In this document: piece after piece, positions 1 through 7,107 of the stretch | Position numbering within the stretch: position 1 is the stretch's first letter | Layout: every line of letters starts with the position of its first letter | Source of the DNA: Planctomycetota bacterium | GTDB taxonomy: Bacteria > Planctomycetota > Planctomycetia > Planctomycetales > Planctomycetaceae | Direction: 5' to 3' | Length of the DNA stretch: 9,821 nt | Assembly (NCBI GenBank): GCA_024278285.1 | Contig: JAJRTM010000372.1 | Location: forward strand, 1 to 9,821 | The notes under the pieces: generated by a model | Seen by the model: only the letters and a program-made list of their open reading frames with translations | The model's database searches: none | Told to the model about the DNA's origin: nothing | Position numbers and translations under genes: made by a program

Positions 1-43
1 CAATATAGTAGGTATAGGATATATGAGAGCCCTGCGTCATTAA

Positions 44-1111
44 CTACCTCCAAAGAATCTGTATTTTTCTACTTTTACTCAAGAATGAGTCCTCTTGTTC
101 ACGTATTCCATTGATCATCAGGTGTGAGTCTGAAAATTGTGGGATGAACCGCGACTTCAACAAAGCCATTTTGGGCTGAGCCGCGAATTCTCGCATTAAA
201 ACCAAGTCTGCGTTCAGCGTTTTCATTCTCTTAAGAGATACTGCCAGCAAACTAGATGCCTGCCTGGCGGTGAGGTTCTCGCAGGCGAACAAATCGATAA
301 TTGCAGATGTAATGCGACCGTGCAGGAACAGTCCGAGTAAATGAAAGTTGAGAAACCCGATCACTTTTCCTTCTTGTTCAACGACTAATGTCTCTGCTAA
401 TCCTGGATAACTTAACTGTTTGTTCAGACGATCTTCTGACCAAAGTACCGCCAAATCAGCCTTCTTTGCCTGTGTATTAATTAAATTCAAGCACGCAGAA
501 AGATCTTGAGGTTCATACGCACGGATCAGCACATCGTGATCAGGTTTACCCACGCCGTAGATAAATTGAGGAAGAAGTGACATCGCGATTTTCTCTGATT
601 TTTTGTTCGTCCACCCAGAAACAGCTTTCGAATTCAAAACGCGAGCCCACAAATACATACGCCTGACAAATTTAGTATTTGTTCTGCCTGACTTCCAGAA
701 CCGCGGCCCAAGAGATTGCTTTGAGCCTAGAAAAGCGTACCCGAGTCGTCCGTAATAATTTCGTTCATGTTGCCTGCGGTTCATTTCGTTCGACAACATC
801 AGGCCAACTCCATCTCTGCGGACTTCTGGAGTAACCGCAAGCCAACTACCATGCGCTCCTTCAAGTTGCTTTCCATTGACCCATAAATCAAAGGGCATTG
901 CCAGCATCGATCCAACCAGGTCATTACCTTTCCAGGCAGTTAATAACAATTCGCGATCAGAATAATCAGGGCCTGTCATTTGCCAATCGAAATATTCTGC
1001 AGTCCAGTCGGGAACACTCATCTGGTCTCGATAGGTTTCGAGCCAGGTATTCACAACAAACTGACTGAGTGATTGAGAATCACCCTCATAAGTTCTAATT
1101 TCAATGGACAC
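44..1111 (-). CDS. Two-domain GNAT-family N-acetyltransferase
   Basis: A 355-residue protein with GNAT (acetyl-CoA-dependent acyltransferase) character; the substrate cannot be told. The N-terminal half shows the acetyl-CoA binding motif A: a strand around residues 86-93 (HGSWLAVT) followed by RRDGVG at 98-103, matching the family pattern R-x-x-G-x-G/A. Residues 195-325 look like a second, degenerate GNAT fold (GKVIGFLNF strand at 248-256, no clear R-x-x-G-x-G), as in other double-GNAT proteins. I chose the GTG at 1109-1111 (V-S-I-E-I-R as first residues). The frame stays open to an ATG at 1261, but those extra 50 codons run through a dispersed repeat (1192-1216) and a perfect palindrome (1226-1239) and have no GNAT-like content. 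The GTG has only a weak upstream GGA. The gene ends 43 bases from the window edge and has no obvious operon partner here. Confidence 0.8.
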   Translation of the reverse strand: MSIEIRTYEGDSQSLSQFVVNTWLETYRDQMSVPDWTAEYFDWQMTGPDYSDRELLLTAWKGNDLVGSMLAMPFDLWVNGKQLEGAHGSWLAVTPEVRRDGVGLMLSNEMNRRQHERNYYGRLGYAFLGSKQSLGPRFWKSGRTNTKFVRRMYLWARVLNSKAVSGWTNKKSEKIAMSLLPQFIYGVGKPDHDVLIRAYEPQDLSACLNLINTQAKKADLAVLWSEDRLNKQLSYPGLAETLVVEQEGKVIGFLNFHLLGLFLHGRITSAIIDLFACENLTARQASSLLAVSLKRMKTLNADLVLMREFAAQPKMALLKSRFIPQFSDSHLMINGIREQEDSFLSKSRKIQILWR

Positions 1112-1191
1112 ATTTATTCCAGTTAATAGAAATCCCAGCACGGTTGGTCTGACCGTCGTAACCAAAACGGTATTCTCAAAATTTGCGTACC

Positions 1192-1216
1192 GTTCACAAA
1201 CTTTTAACGTTAGTAA
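1192..1216 (+). repeat. 25-bp dispersed repeat, copy 1
   Basis: This segment matches 9368-9392 at 23 of 25 positions in the same orientation, the last 19 positions being identical (AAACTTTTAACGTTAGTAA). It contains the 8-bp palindrome TAACGTTA. The match stops just past the 25 bases. A 19-base exact match is very unlikely by chance in a 10-kb window. Confidence 0.75.
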
Positions 1217-1225
1217 TATAAATTT

Positions 1226-1239
1226 CCAGCTATAGCTGG
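1226..1239. repeat. 14-bp perfect palindrome
   Basis: CCAGCTATAGCTGG reads the same on both strands. It lies 9 bases after the 25-bp dispersed repeat and resembles in form the CCGGC-x3-GCCGG hairpins found at 8951 and 9530. It falls inside the rejected N-terminal extension of the acetyltransferase. Confidence 0.7.
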
Positions 1240-1263
1240 CCTGCCTTGCCAACCGTACCAAAG

Positions 1264-1285
1264 CAAGCCACTCATCTATGGCTTG
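1264..1285. repeat. Inverted repeat, 7-bp stem
   Basis: CAAGCCA (1264-1270) and TGGCTTG (1279-1285) are perfect complements around an 8-base loop. No T-run follows on either strand, so it is not a canonical terminator. It sits just upstream of the REPIN-like unit and may be part of the same repeat cluster. Confidence 0.55.
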
Positions 1286-1296
1286 TGGATAAAGTC

Positions 1297-1432
1297 GTAG
1301 GCCAGGCCGTGCCTGACAAAAAGCAGGCCCGGTTCATACGGTTGAATTCAATTTACAAATGAGAAAAACTGGATTGACTGGAATATACTACGACAACAAG
1401 GCATTCATCTCGTCAGGCATAGCCTGACCTAC
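1297..1432. repeat. REPIN-like pair of inverted palindromic elements
   Basis: A 21-bp element at 1297-1317 (GTAG + GCCAGGC-CGT-GCCTGAC) recurs in opposite orientation at 1412-1432 (GTCAGGC-ATA-GCCTGAC + CTAC), with 18 of 21 positions identical after reverse-complementing. Each copy is itself a hairpin with a 7-bp stem and a 3-base loop. The two copies bracket 94 bp of unrelated sequence. Two inverted REP sequences separated by roughly this distance is the layout of REPINs, non-autonomous units mobilised in other bacteria by RAYT (Y1-type) transposases. No such transposase gene is in this window, so mobility is inference. Confidence 0.6.
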
Positions 1433-1615
1433 ATACTATTTCAAAACTACCCTTTTCAGCCCTTTGACCACATGAAAATGCGATCAAAGATAACTTGAAG
1501 CGAATTACGGGACTTCGGAAATACTAAATCAACAATTCGCTAGCGCCCTGCGGCTGAATAGCTACATCAATTCAAAGAACTATTTTTTCTCTTTCAGTAA
1601 CAGATTTCTCTATTC

Positions 1616-1653
1616 ATAAAAAAACGACTTCAACTCTTTGATTGAAGCCGTTT
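1616..1653 (-). terminator. Rho-independent terminator of the secretin-lipoprotein unit
   Basis: Read on the minus strand: AAACGGCTTCAA, an 8-base loop, TTGAAGTCGTTT, then a continuing T-run (seven T at 1618-1624, partly in the stem). The stem is 12 bp with one G-T wobble. It begins 62 bases past the lipoprotein stop codon and is correctly oriented to end that transcript. Confidence 0.8.
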
Positions 1654-1715
1654 AGTAACTGTATTTTTGAACTCTTCTCTGCTTACCCTCACACTTTCAA
1701 TTTAGTGACACGGTA

Positions 1716-2540
1716 TCAGAAGATGCCGCCGCCACCTCCGCCGCCACCTCCGAATCCGCCGCCTCCACCGAATCCTCCTCCACCTCCACCACCAAATCCT
1801 CCGCCGCCACCAAATCCACCACCGCCACCATTGTTATTGCCCATACCACTATAGATATGTTGAAACCAGACATATTGGGATTCGACGGAATTGTAACCTG
1901 GTCCATAAGCTGGTGAAACAATCGTTCTTTGATCGCCATCCGGATTCCCCAGGTCTGTCAGAATTTGAGCGATCAGATTTCTACGAAAAGAATCGAGTTC
2001 TGGATTTGAATTATTTTCAGAACGTTCGACAAGAACAGGAAACGGTGCTGATCGCATACGAGCTGAAATTTCAAGCAGTTTATCTTTTCCATCAGGTGTC
2101 AGCTCTGCGGTTGAGAGAACGAAATCGTGACGAAAGAGTATAAAATCGACAGCCTCTCCGTTTGCCTGCATTGCCTGGTAGTGAGCGCGTTGAATCACTC
2201 CCAAGGGAAGTACTTCAGGGATGGCATGAGAACGGAATTTCCCGAACCACCAACCTTTCCATCTCGCAGACAAACTCCCCTTGCTTCTGCCACAGGAATC
2301 ACAACCGGTTTCGCAAGAATCGCATTCCGCTTGACCGGTAGTTGCATCAGATTGGCAGGAAGCGCATTCTCCGGTAGTACATCCACCAGTAGTACATTCT
2401 CCGGTATTACTTTCCCCAGTATTGAATTCCTCGCCTGTAGTTTGGCAAGTGTTACAGTCAGGAGTATTGGCACATCCGGCGACCAAGCTCATGCTTAGAA
2501 GAAGTGCCACAGTTGATGGTGTCCAATTTGAACGGATCAT
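1716..2540 (-). CDS. Cys-rich, Gly-tailed lipoprotein of unknown function
   Basis: A 274-residue exported lipoprotein. Residues 1-23 form a lipoprotein signal peptide (hydrophobic core VALLLSMSLVA, lipobox V-A-G-C with the acylated Cys at 23). Residues 24-85 hold ten further Cys, including four C-x2-C pairs (29/32, 59/62, 73/76, 80/83) and tandem pentapeptides of the type NTGES/CTTGE. Residues about 130-222 form the only globular-looking domain (FILFRHDFVLSTAELTPDG, then an Arg-rich helix around 183-197 and IVSPAYGPGY at 207-216); its strand-helix pattern recalls CpaD-type pilus lipoproteins or OmpA-like domains, but no diagnostic motif is present. Residues 238-272 are 31 Gly and 4 Phe, followed by I-F and the stop. 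It follows the secretin gene after 174 bases and precedes a terminator, so a role as an accessory lipoprotein of that secretin is likely but inferred. The ATG is preceded closely by GGGGGA. Confidence 0.85.
   Translation of the reverse strand: MIRSNWTPSTVALLLSMSLVAGCANTPDCNTCQTTGEEFNTGESNTGECTTGGCTTGECASCQSDATTGQAECDSCETGCDSCGRSKGSLSARWKGWWFGKFRSHAIPEVLPLGVIQRAHYQAMQANGEAVDFILFRHDFVLSTAELTPDGKDKLLEISARMRSAPFPVLVERSENNSNPELDSFRRNLIAQILTDLGNPDGDQRTIVSPAYGPGYNSVESQYVWFQHIYSGMGNNNGGGGGFGGGGGFGGGGGGGFGGGGGFGGGGGGGGGIF
1725..1829 (-). repeat. GGN codon repeat encoding a poly-glycine tail
   Basis: Thirty-five codons, 31 of them GGN, with four Phe codons as spacers (Gly runs of 5, 5, 7, 5 and 9). 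The minus strand is almost pure G with some C, A and T at third positions, so it could form G-quadruplexes and is prone to replication slippage. Changes in units of three bases would alter tail length without breaking the frame. Confidence 0.85.
2366..2440 (-). repeat. Five-unit 15-bp tandem repeat inside the lipoprotein gene
   Basis: Units begin at 2366, 2381, 2396, 2411 and 2426. Units 1 and 3 differ at one base (ATTCTCCGGTAGTAC versus ATTCTCCGGTATTAC); units 4 and 5 are more diverged. They encode the pentapeptides of the NTGE/CTTGE type in the Cys-rich region. Confidence 0.7.
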
Positions 2541-2567
2541 GATTCCCCCGAGAATCCCTGATAAATA

Positions 2568-2580
2568 TGTTCTACGAACA
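2568..2580. repeat. Short palindrome in the lipoprotein leader
   Basis: TGTTC-TAC-GAACA, a 5-bp perfect inverted repeat with a 3-base centre, 28 bases upstream of the lipoprotein ATG. It could be an operator or a leader hairpin. The half-site order is opposite to that of Gram-positive LexA boxes (GAAC..GTTC). Confidence 0.35.
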
Positions 2581-2616
2581 ATTTTTAATTTATTACTGTT
2601 TTACATCTCAATCGTC

Positions 2617-2632
2617 ATTTGTGTCACAAAGT
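2617..2632. promoter_or_regulatory. Operator-like palindrome between secretin and lipoprotein genes
   Basis: TTTGTG-T-CACAAA is a perfect 6-bp inverted repeat around one base (2618-2630), lying within a looser GTCA..TGAC symmetry, about 77 bases upstream of the lipoprotein start. The form suits a dimeric DNA-binding regulator. The regulator is unknown and no clear -35/-10 pair accompanies it. Confidence 0.3.
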
Positions 2633-2694
2633 TATTGACTCTGTTCCATATTGACGGTCGTATTCAGATAACCTGAAAACATTTCTTTTTTTAG

Positions 2695-2714
2695 CTCAAA
2701 TCTCATCATTTGAG
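2695..2714 (-). other. Hairpin just after the secretin stop codon
   Basis: CTCAAAT and ATTTGAG are perfect 7-bp complements around a 6-base loop, immediately following the secretin TGA (2715-2717). On the minus strand an A-run rather than a T-run follows, so it is not a normal terminator. It could stabilise the secretin mRNA end or reduce read-through into the lipoprotein gene. Confidence 0.4.
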
Positions 2715-4823
2715 TCATCTTCGCTGGGAAAAACCTGTCTGCTTAAAGCGGCCTGGCTGTTGCCGTGCTCCACTGTTCTGGACATTAAATTTTCTGTTTG
2801 TATTCCCGGAAGAACTTCGTTGCCCAAACAGGCGTCGTGAATAGTTAGGTACTAACTGTTTCCTCATCGCCGTGGGTGATCTGGATCCGCGAAAAGTCTG
2901 GGTAGCAGGGTCTGGTGTTGGCGCCAACTGTGGCTGCAATTGCCGTGCAGGAGGTGCCATCTGGTAACCTGGTTGAGCAGGCATCTGCTGCTGAATAGCA
3001 GGCGGCATTCCCTGTATCTGAGGTGTTGCCTGGTAAGGATTTTGTATTCCCTGCATTTGTGGTGCACCATTCTGCATCGCTCCATTCATCGGAATTCCAT
3101 TTCCCGATCCGTTATACCGAGGAGACTGATCAATCATTCCTCCCGGCGCCGGTGTTGGGAAACCGTTTGGTTGATTCGCTTGTGGAATCGGTGAATTCTG
3201 TGGTGTTGCGTGAGAAGGATTGAATACATTGAATCCAACCGGAGTAGGATAACCAATCCCGTTACCGTAGGGTGCCAGTTGATACACTTCCATATCCGGT
3301 GCACCTTCAGTCATTGAATATCTGTAGAATTCGACATCGTTAGGATGCGTCACATAGTAACCAGGCATTGGTGGAACTTCTTCCGGGTCCATTGCTCGCA
3401 CAATTTCTGGTGTGACAAGAATGAGCAATTCCAATTCATCTTCGGTTGCACTTTTCGAACTAAACAATATTGGTCCGATGAAAGGGATGTCACCCAATAA
3501 TGGAATTCTCGCAGTTTGTGTGCTTGTTTGTCGAGAAAGTAAACCACCCAGCACAATCGTCTGCCCTTCGCGAAGTTCAACAGTTGTGCTGATTGTTCGT
3601 GTATTCAATCCTGGAATACCGTTCACTGCGTTGTTTTGATTAATCTGAGAGAAAGTCGGCTGAATTTGCAATCGAACTAAATCTCCATAGACGACCGTTG
3701 GAATAACAATCATCGAAGTACCGAAACCACGGAATTGTGTTGTTGCAGCCTGTGCTCCGCCCACACCAACAATGGTAGGCACTGCAAATTCACCCCCTGC
3801 CAGAAATTGTGCAGGTCGCCCGCTGAGCGTTGTCAGCGAAGGGCGTGAAAGAATTTTAGCGGTACCATTACTTGCCAATGCGTTGATCAATGCGGTGATA
3901 TTACCATTTTCAAAAACTCCGGTAAGCGTTGGCACTCCCCCGGAAATGGCTGAAGTGATTGCATGACGCCCACTGTCGAACAACACATTAAAATTCACAC
4001 CTAGATTTCTGGCCTGTGATCGATTCAATTCTGCAATGGTTACGTGCAGCATCACCTGATACTCACCAGGAACCTGCAACATGTTAACGATAAAACTGGA
4101 AAGTAAGCCGTTGTTTCCGTTGTTGTCACCGATTCCATCGGGGTCATAACCGCCGTTACCACCTCGTCCGCCATTATCCCCCGTGCCACCAGGGCCATTC
4201 AGACTGCCTTGATTATTAATCGCTTCGTTTTGTACAATTTGCAAAATCCGGGCAGCATCGGCGGCGTCTCTCGCCTGCCCCTTCACGACCAGTTTTCTGT
4301 GAAGGGGAATTAGATAAACCTTACTGTTGGGAAACAGAATCGCAATTTTGCGTTCCAGCTTTCCGTAATCAATCCGACGTTGTTCATCGATATTCGGATC
4401 ACGAATTGTGGTTACTTCGTAGATAAGTGGTTCGTCGTCATCTTCAAACCATAAAGTGAGCGTTGTTGAACCTAACTGATTCCCGATAATTGCGAATTCA
4501 TCATCTTCGTAAGGCGCGATATCAATAACTGTTGGATCAGCAATCGCGACCCGTTTCACGCGTTTACTTGTCCTGATAAGCTGGCTGCGATTCTGGATCA
4601 CCTCCATCTTATGCTTAACCTTTGGCATGCTGATAATACGGGCATCAAGACGTCCTTTAATTCGGACATTATTAACCTGTACTATTTTACCCTGAGCGCC
4701 AAGAGATGGACCGTCTTGTGCAATTAACTGAGACCCAAAACAAAATGACAAACCACAAACAAGAGCACAGGCAATCCGATTTCCCGCTCTGCTACGAGTT
4801 GTATACCTCAATGGATTCAACAT
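2715..4823 (-). CDS. Secretin-family outer-membrane channel protein (CpaC/RcpA-like)
   Basis: A 702-residue exported protein of the type II/III secretion and Tad-pilus secretin family, which form multimeric gated channels in the outer membrane. In order: a signal peptide (1 to about 35, ending LIAQ), a pilus-assembly N-terminal domain (about 71-141, with R-V-A-I-A-D-P-T-V at 91-99), a BON-like domain (about 153-201), a Gly/Asn-rich linker (203-240), and the secretin core (about 250-475) with VPGEYQVMLHVTIAEL at 251-266 and the hallmark RIPLLGDIPFIGPILF at 439-454. Residues from about 505 onward are a Pro/Gln/Asn/Gly-rich tail of nearly 200 residues, unusually long for CpaC-type secretins, with basic residues at the end. 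The start has a good Shine-Dalgarno (AAGGAG, 4833-4838 on the plus strand) 9 bases upstream. The next gene on this strand is the lipoprotein. No inner-membrane platform, ATPase or pilin gene is nearby. Confidence 0.93.
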   Translation of the reverse strand: MLNPLRYTTRSRAGNRIACALVCGLSFCFGSQLIAQDGPSLGAQGKIVQVNNVRIKGRLDARIISMPKVKHKMEVIQNRSQLIRTSKRVKRVAIADPTVIDIAPYEDDEFAIIGNQLGSTTLTLWFEDDDEPLIYEVTTIRDPNIDEQRRIDYGKLERKIAILFPNSKVYLIPLHRKLVVKGQARDAADAARILQIVQNEAINNQGSLNGPGGTGDNGGRGGNGGYDPDGIGDNNGNNGLLSSFIVNMLQVPGEYQVMLHVTIAELNRSQARNLGVNFNVLFDSGRHAITSAISGGVPTLTGVFENGNITALINALASNGTAKILSRPSLTTLSGRPAQFLAGGEFAVPTIVGVGGAQAATTQFRGFGTSMIVIPTVVYGDLVRLQIQPTFSQINQNNAVNGIPGLNTRTISTTVELREGQTIVLGGLLSRQTSTQTARIPLLGDIPFIGPILFSSKSATEDELELLILVTPEIVRAMDPEEVPPMPGYYVTHPNDVEFYRYSMTEGAPDMEVYQLAPYGNGIGYPTPVGFNVFNPSHATPQNSPIPQANQPNGFPTPAPGGMIDQSPRYNGSGNGIPMNGAMQNGAPQMQGIQNPYQATPQIQGMPPAIQQQMPAQPGYQMAPPARQLQPQLAPTPDPATQTFRGSRSPTAMRKQLVPNYSRRLFGQRSSSGNTNRKFNVQNSGARQQPGRFKQTGFSQRR

Positions 4824-5202
4824 CCGAGGCCGCTCCTTCCATGGAGTAAGGCAAAGTTCGTTTCATACTAGAAAAATAATGCAAAGAAATTTTCAACTAA
4901 AACATTATATTTTAAGCTAATGACCTGTTTATATTGAAGTTTCGTCGAAGTAAGAAACGCCCCTGAGCAAGAGAATCCCCCTTATCCCGACTAATCCCCA
5001 CAGTGTTATCCCGAAAAATTCAGTGCTGTCCTAAAAAAATCAGTTTCCCTATCACTGATTTCTCTGAACAAAAGATCGGCGCATCCCTTGGAAACACTAA
5101 TCTCTGAGATTGATATCGGTTATACTAATCGCAAGAGTTAACCTGAATTTATGGAAAATATAGTCCGTCACTCAAATTATCATTACCAATTGCCTTTCTA
5201 TT
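4824..5202. promoter_or_regulatory. Divergent promoter region between secretin and the 634-residue gene
   Basis: 379 bases without a gene, AT-rich toward the secretin side. A perfect -10 hexamer TATAAT lies on the minus strand at 4904-4909, about 80 bases before the secretin ATG, but its -35 is poor. On the plus strand TATACT at 5121-5126 is a possible -10 for the 634-residue gene, also without a good -35. The middle holds repeated TTATCCCGA words (4982 and 5006 areas) and an inverted repeat at 5037-5061. Both promoter assignments are tentative. Confidence 0.4.
5037..5061. repeat. Inverted repeat with flanking A/T-run in the divergent region
   Basis: AAATCAGT and ACTGATTT are perfect complements around a 9-base loop. 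On the minus strand the stem is followed by more T (total run of seven), so it could be a weak terminator that stops antisense transcription reaching the secretin promoter. It could also be a regulator site. Confidence 0.4.
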
Positions 5203-7107
5203 ATGAGTACAAATCCCCTTTTACAACTGAGTGACCGCATCACTGCGATTCCCCTCGTACACGGCAGTGGCGACTTCGCCGTGGAAGTGCGTCGAATTCT
5301 ATTAAATCAATCATTCGACATGCTCGCGGTTCCACTGCCGGAATGTTTTCGTGAACAGGTGGAAGCAGCTATTGCTCGCTTGCCCGAAATCAGCATTGTC
5401 TACCAGAGGGAGCAACCATCCTTTTCGCCCCAAGATTGGCATCCCGATCAAAATGAAGATGAGGATGAGGATGAACAGGCTGACCTGTTCGATCCACAAG
5501 TCAGCTATGTGCCGATTGATCCCTGCCAGGCGGTCATCACTGCGATTCGAATCGCGATGCAGGAACATATCCCTCGTCGCTACATCGATCCGGAAGTTGC
5601 CAGCTTCGAACCATTATCAACCGCTCTGCCCGATCCTTACGCCGTCAAGCAATTACACAGCGGCCTTTTTGCAGCCGGGACAATTCCTGTCCTGCCCGAA
5701 TTACAGGAACCGCAACTACTTTATCGCACTCAAAGCATGGCGATGGCATTAAAAGAACTGGAACGAACTTATTCTTCGATTCTATTTCTCTGTTCTTTCA
5801 ACGAATGGTTACCCGTTAAATCTGCGTATCAGAAAATAACGGATCTCGACTCAGAAGAATCCGGTCCCGAAACCCCTATCGAAATGGCAGGCGTTGATGA
5901 TCGCACACATGTTTTTCTCACCGGCGAACTTCCCTTCGTCACCGGACTTTACGAACAGGCTCGCTTTGAATTGGACGACGATGAAAATTTGAGTGTCGAT
6001 GGTATCAGGTTGCTCTTAATGGCCACGCGAGAAAAATATCGTCAGGAACTAGGCAAGCGGGCACGACCGATTACGCCCAAATTGATGAGTACCTATTTTC
6101 GCTATGTCCGCAATTTAGCCCTTGTGGAAAGGCGACTCACTCCCGATCTTTACACACTTATTATTGCAGCCCAGCAGATATTCGGGGATCATTTCGCGAT
6201 CACACTCGCTGAAATCGCACGAGAATATCCGTTTCCCTGCCCTGCCAATCGTTTGAAAATTACCATGGGCATCGAACAATCCCGCTTGCCCGATGACGAC
6301 ATCGTCACCATGAAATCTCGTCTGCCCGGACATCCGGTTTCCTGGCGAAGTTGCGAATTGAAAACAAAGCCGCCCAAAATCGATCAGGAAAAATGGCTTA
6401 CCGACTGGAACTGGTCCTCGCATTGCAGTTGGCCCCCCGAAGATGATGCAATCGAACGATTCCGCACGCATGTCAAAGACCAGGCACTCGCGTTTTTAGG
6501 AAATGATCTGGCTCGCACAGAAAAGTTCAGTTCCAGCTTCAAAGATGGTCTCGACATCCGCGAAACATTACGCAATTGGCACACAGGTGAACTGTACGTG
6601 AAAGAATACCCTCCTGTTCGGGGCGGGTTGGATTGCGTCATCATGCTGTTCGATTCCCCGGCTGATCCCCGCGATTATTCCTGGAGAATCACTTGGCAGG
6701 CAGAACATCACGATGAATCGACTCTCGCATTTTTTGCAACCCCATACACCGAAGAAATGGTCGGCCCCGGCATCGCGAGGGCACAATATGGCGGCGCGTT
6801 ATTCCTGTTCCCACCACGAGCCGTTCCCGATATCTGGAGAGATCGCCGCTTCGATTATGTCGATACACTCGAAGAACGCTTAATTGTTGCAGGCTGTTTC
6901 TACAGCAACCAAGCCCATATCGCGATTCTTTCTGAAGGCCCACCCGGTATCGCCTGGAAACGTCTGGCAAAAAAGTACAAAAAGAAACTGATCCACGTCC
7001 CGCTCAAACGTTTCAGTCAACAAACCATCGAAAACCTGCGAAACTTCCACGTCCTCAGCGGTCAACCCGTCAGAAGCTACGCCGCTCATTTTATTCGGAA
7101 ACCATGA
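5203..7107 (+). CDS. Large conserved-looking protein of unknown function
   Basis: A 634-residue soluble-looking protein, with no signal peptide and no clear membrane segment, that I cannot assign to a characterised family. The N-terminus (IPLVHGSGDFAVEVRRIL at 16-33, then a strand DMLAVPLPE) and later SYVPIDPCQAV (about 100-110) faintly recall TraB/DUF5682-type proteins, which begin with an H-G-x-G-like loop and a strand; this is a weak impression. A run of alternating Asp/Glu (NEDEDEDEQAD) lies near residue 85. A helical part around 270-340 contains REKYRQELGKRARPITP. The C-terminal third is rich in Trp, Phe and Pro, with short motifs such as ARAQYGGALFLFPPRAVPD. There is no Shine-Dalgarno before the ATG, which is common in this phylum. 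Codon use and the uniform long frame leave no doubt that it is coding. A small ORF overlaps its stop. Confidence 0.85.
   Translation: MSTNPLLQLSDRITAIPLVHGSGDFAVEVRRILLNQSFDMLAVPLPECFREQVEAAIARLPEISIVYQREQPSFSPQDWHPDQNEDEDEDEQADLFDPQVSYVPIDPCQAVITAIRIAMQEHIPRRYIDPEVASFEPLSTALPDPYAVKQLHSGLFAAGTIPVLPELQEPQLLYRTQSMAMALKELERTYSSILFLCSFNEWLPVKSAYQKITDLDSEESGPETPIEMAGVDDRTHVFLTGELPFVTGLYEQARFELDDDENLSVDGIRLLLMATREKYRQELGKRARPITPKLMSTYFRYVRNLALVERRLTPDLYTLIIAAQQIFGDHFAITLAEIAREYPFPCPANRLKITMGIEQSRLPDDDIVTMKSRLPGHPVSWRSCELKTKPPKIDQEKWLTDWNWSSHCSWPPEDDAIERFRTHVKDQALAFLGNDLARTEKFSSSFKDGLDIRETLRNWHTGELYVKEYPPVRGGLDCVIMLFDSPADPRDYSWRITWQAEHHDESTLAFFATPYTEEMVGPGIARAQYGGALFLFPPRAVPDIWRDRRFDYVDTLEERLIVAGCFYSNQAHIAILSEGPPGIAWKRLAKKYKKKLIHVPLKRFSQQTIENLRNFHVLSGQPVRSYAAHFIRKP

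Larger units (their letters stand above)
1112..1615. other. Non-coding repeat-rich intergenic region
   Basis: About 500 bases without a convincing gene, between the acetyltransferase start and the lipoprotein terminator. It holds one copy of a 25-bp dispersed repeat (1192-1216), a 14-bp perfect palindrome (1226-1239), a 7-bp stem with 8-base loop (1264-1285), a REPIN-like pair of inverted palindromic elements (1297-1432), and a hairpin-like GCTAGCG..GCGGCTG segment at 1539-1556. The acetyltransferase promoter should lie in its left part, but I see no good -35/-10 pair. The only plus-strand ORF worth naming is 22 codons (1359-1427) and ends inside one of the palindromes, so I do not call it. 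Confidence 0.6.

Noticed and set aside
1359..1427. 22-codon ORF inside the REPIN-like unit
   Set aside because: Very short, ends inside the palindromic element, no supporting signal.
1642..1854. Plus-strand ORF encoding a poly-proline protein
   Set aside because: It is the complement of the poly-glycine tail of the lipoprotein and begins inside that gene's terminator hairpin.
1697..1939. Minus-strand ORF rich in Val, Ala, Asp and Glu
   Set aside because: A frame-shifted reading of the GGN repeat within the lipoprotein gene, extending past its stop; the lipoprotein frame has a signal peptide and lipobox.
2366..2440. Short regular repeats as a CRISPR array
   Set aside because: The units are 15 bp, directly adjacent with no spacers, and encode in-frame pentapeptides.
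2127..2498. Plus-strand 123-codon ORF antisense to the lipoprotein
   Set aside because: It mirrors the Cys-rich repeat region in another frame and has no independent coding evidence.
2568..2580. LexA-type SOS box
   Set aside because: The half sites are GTTC..GAAC, the reverse of the Gram-positive GAAC..GTTC order, and the spacing is 3 instead of 4.
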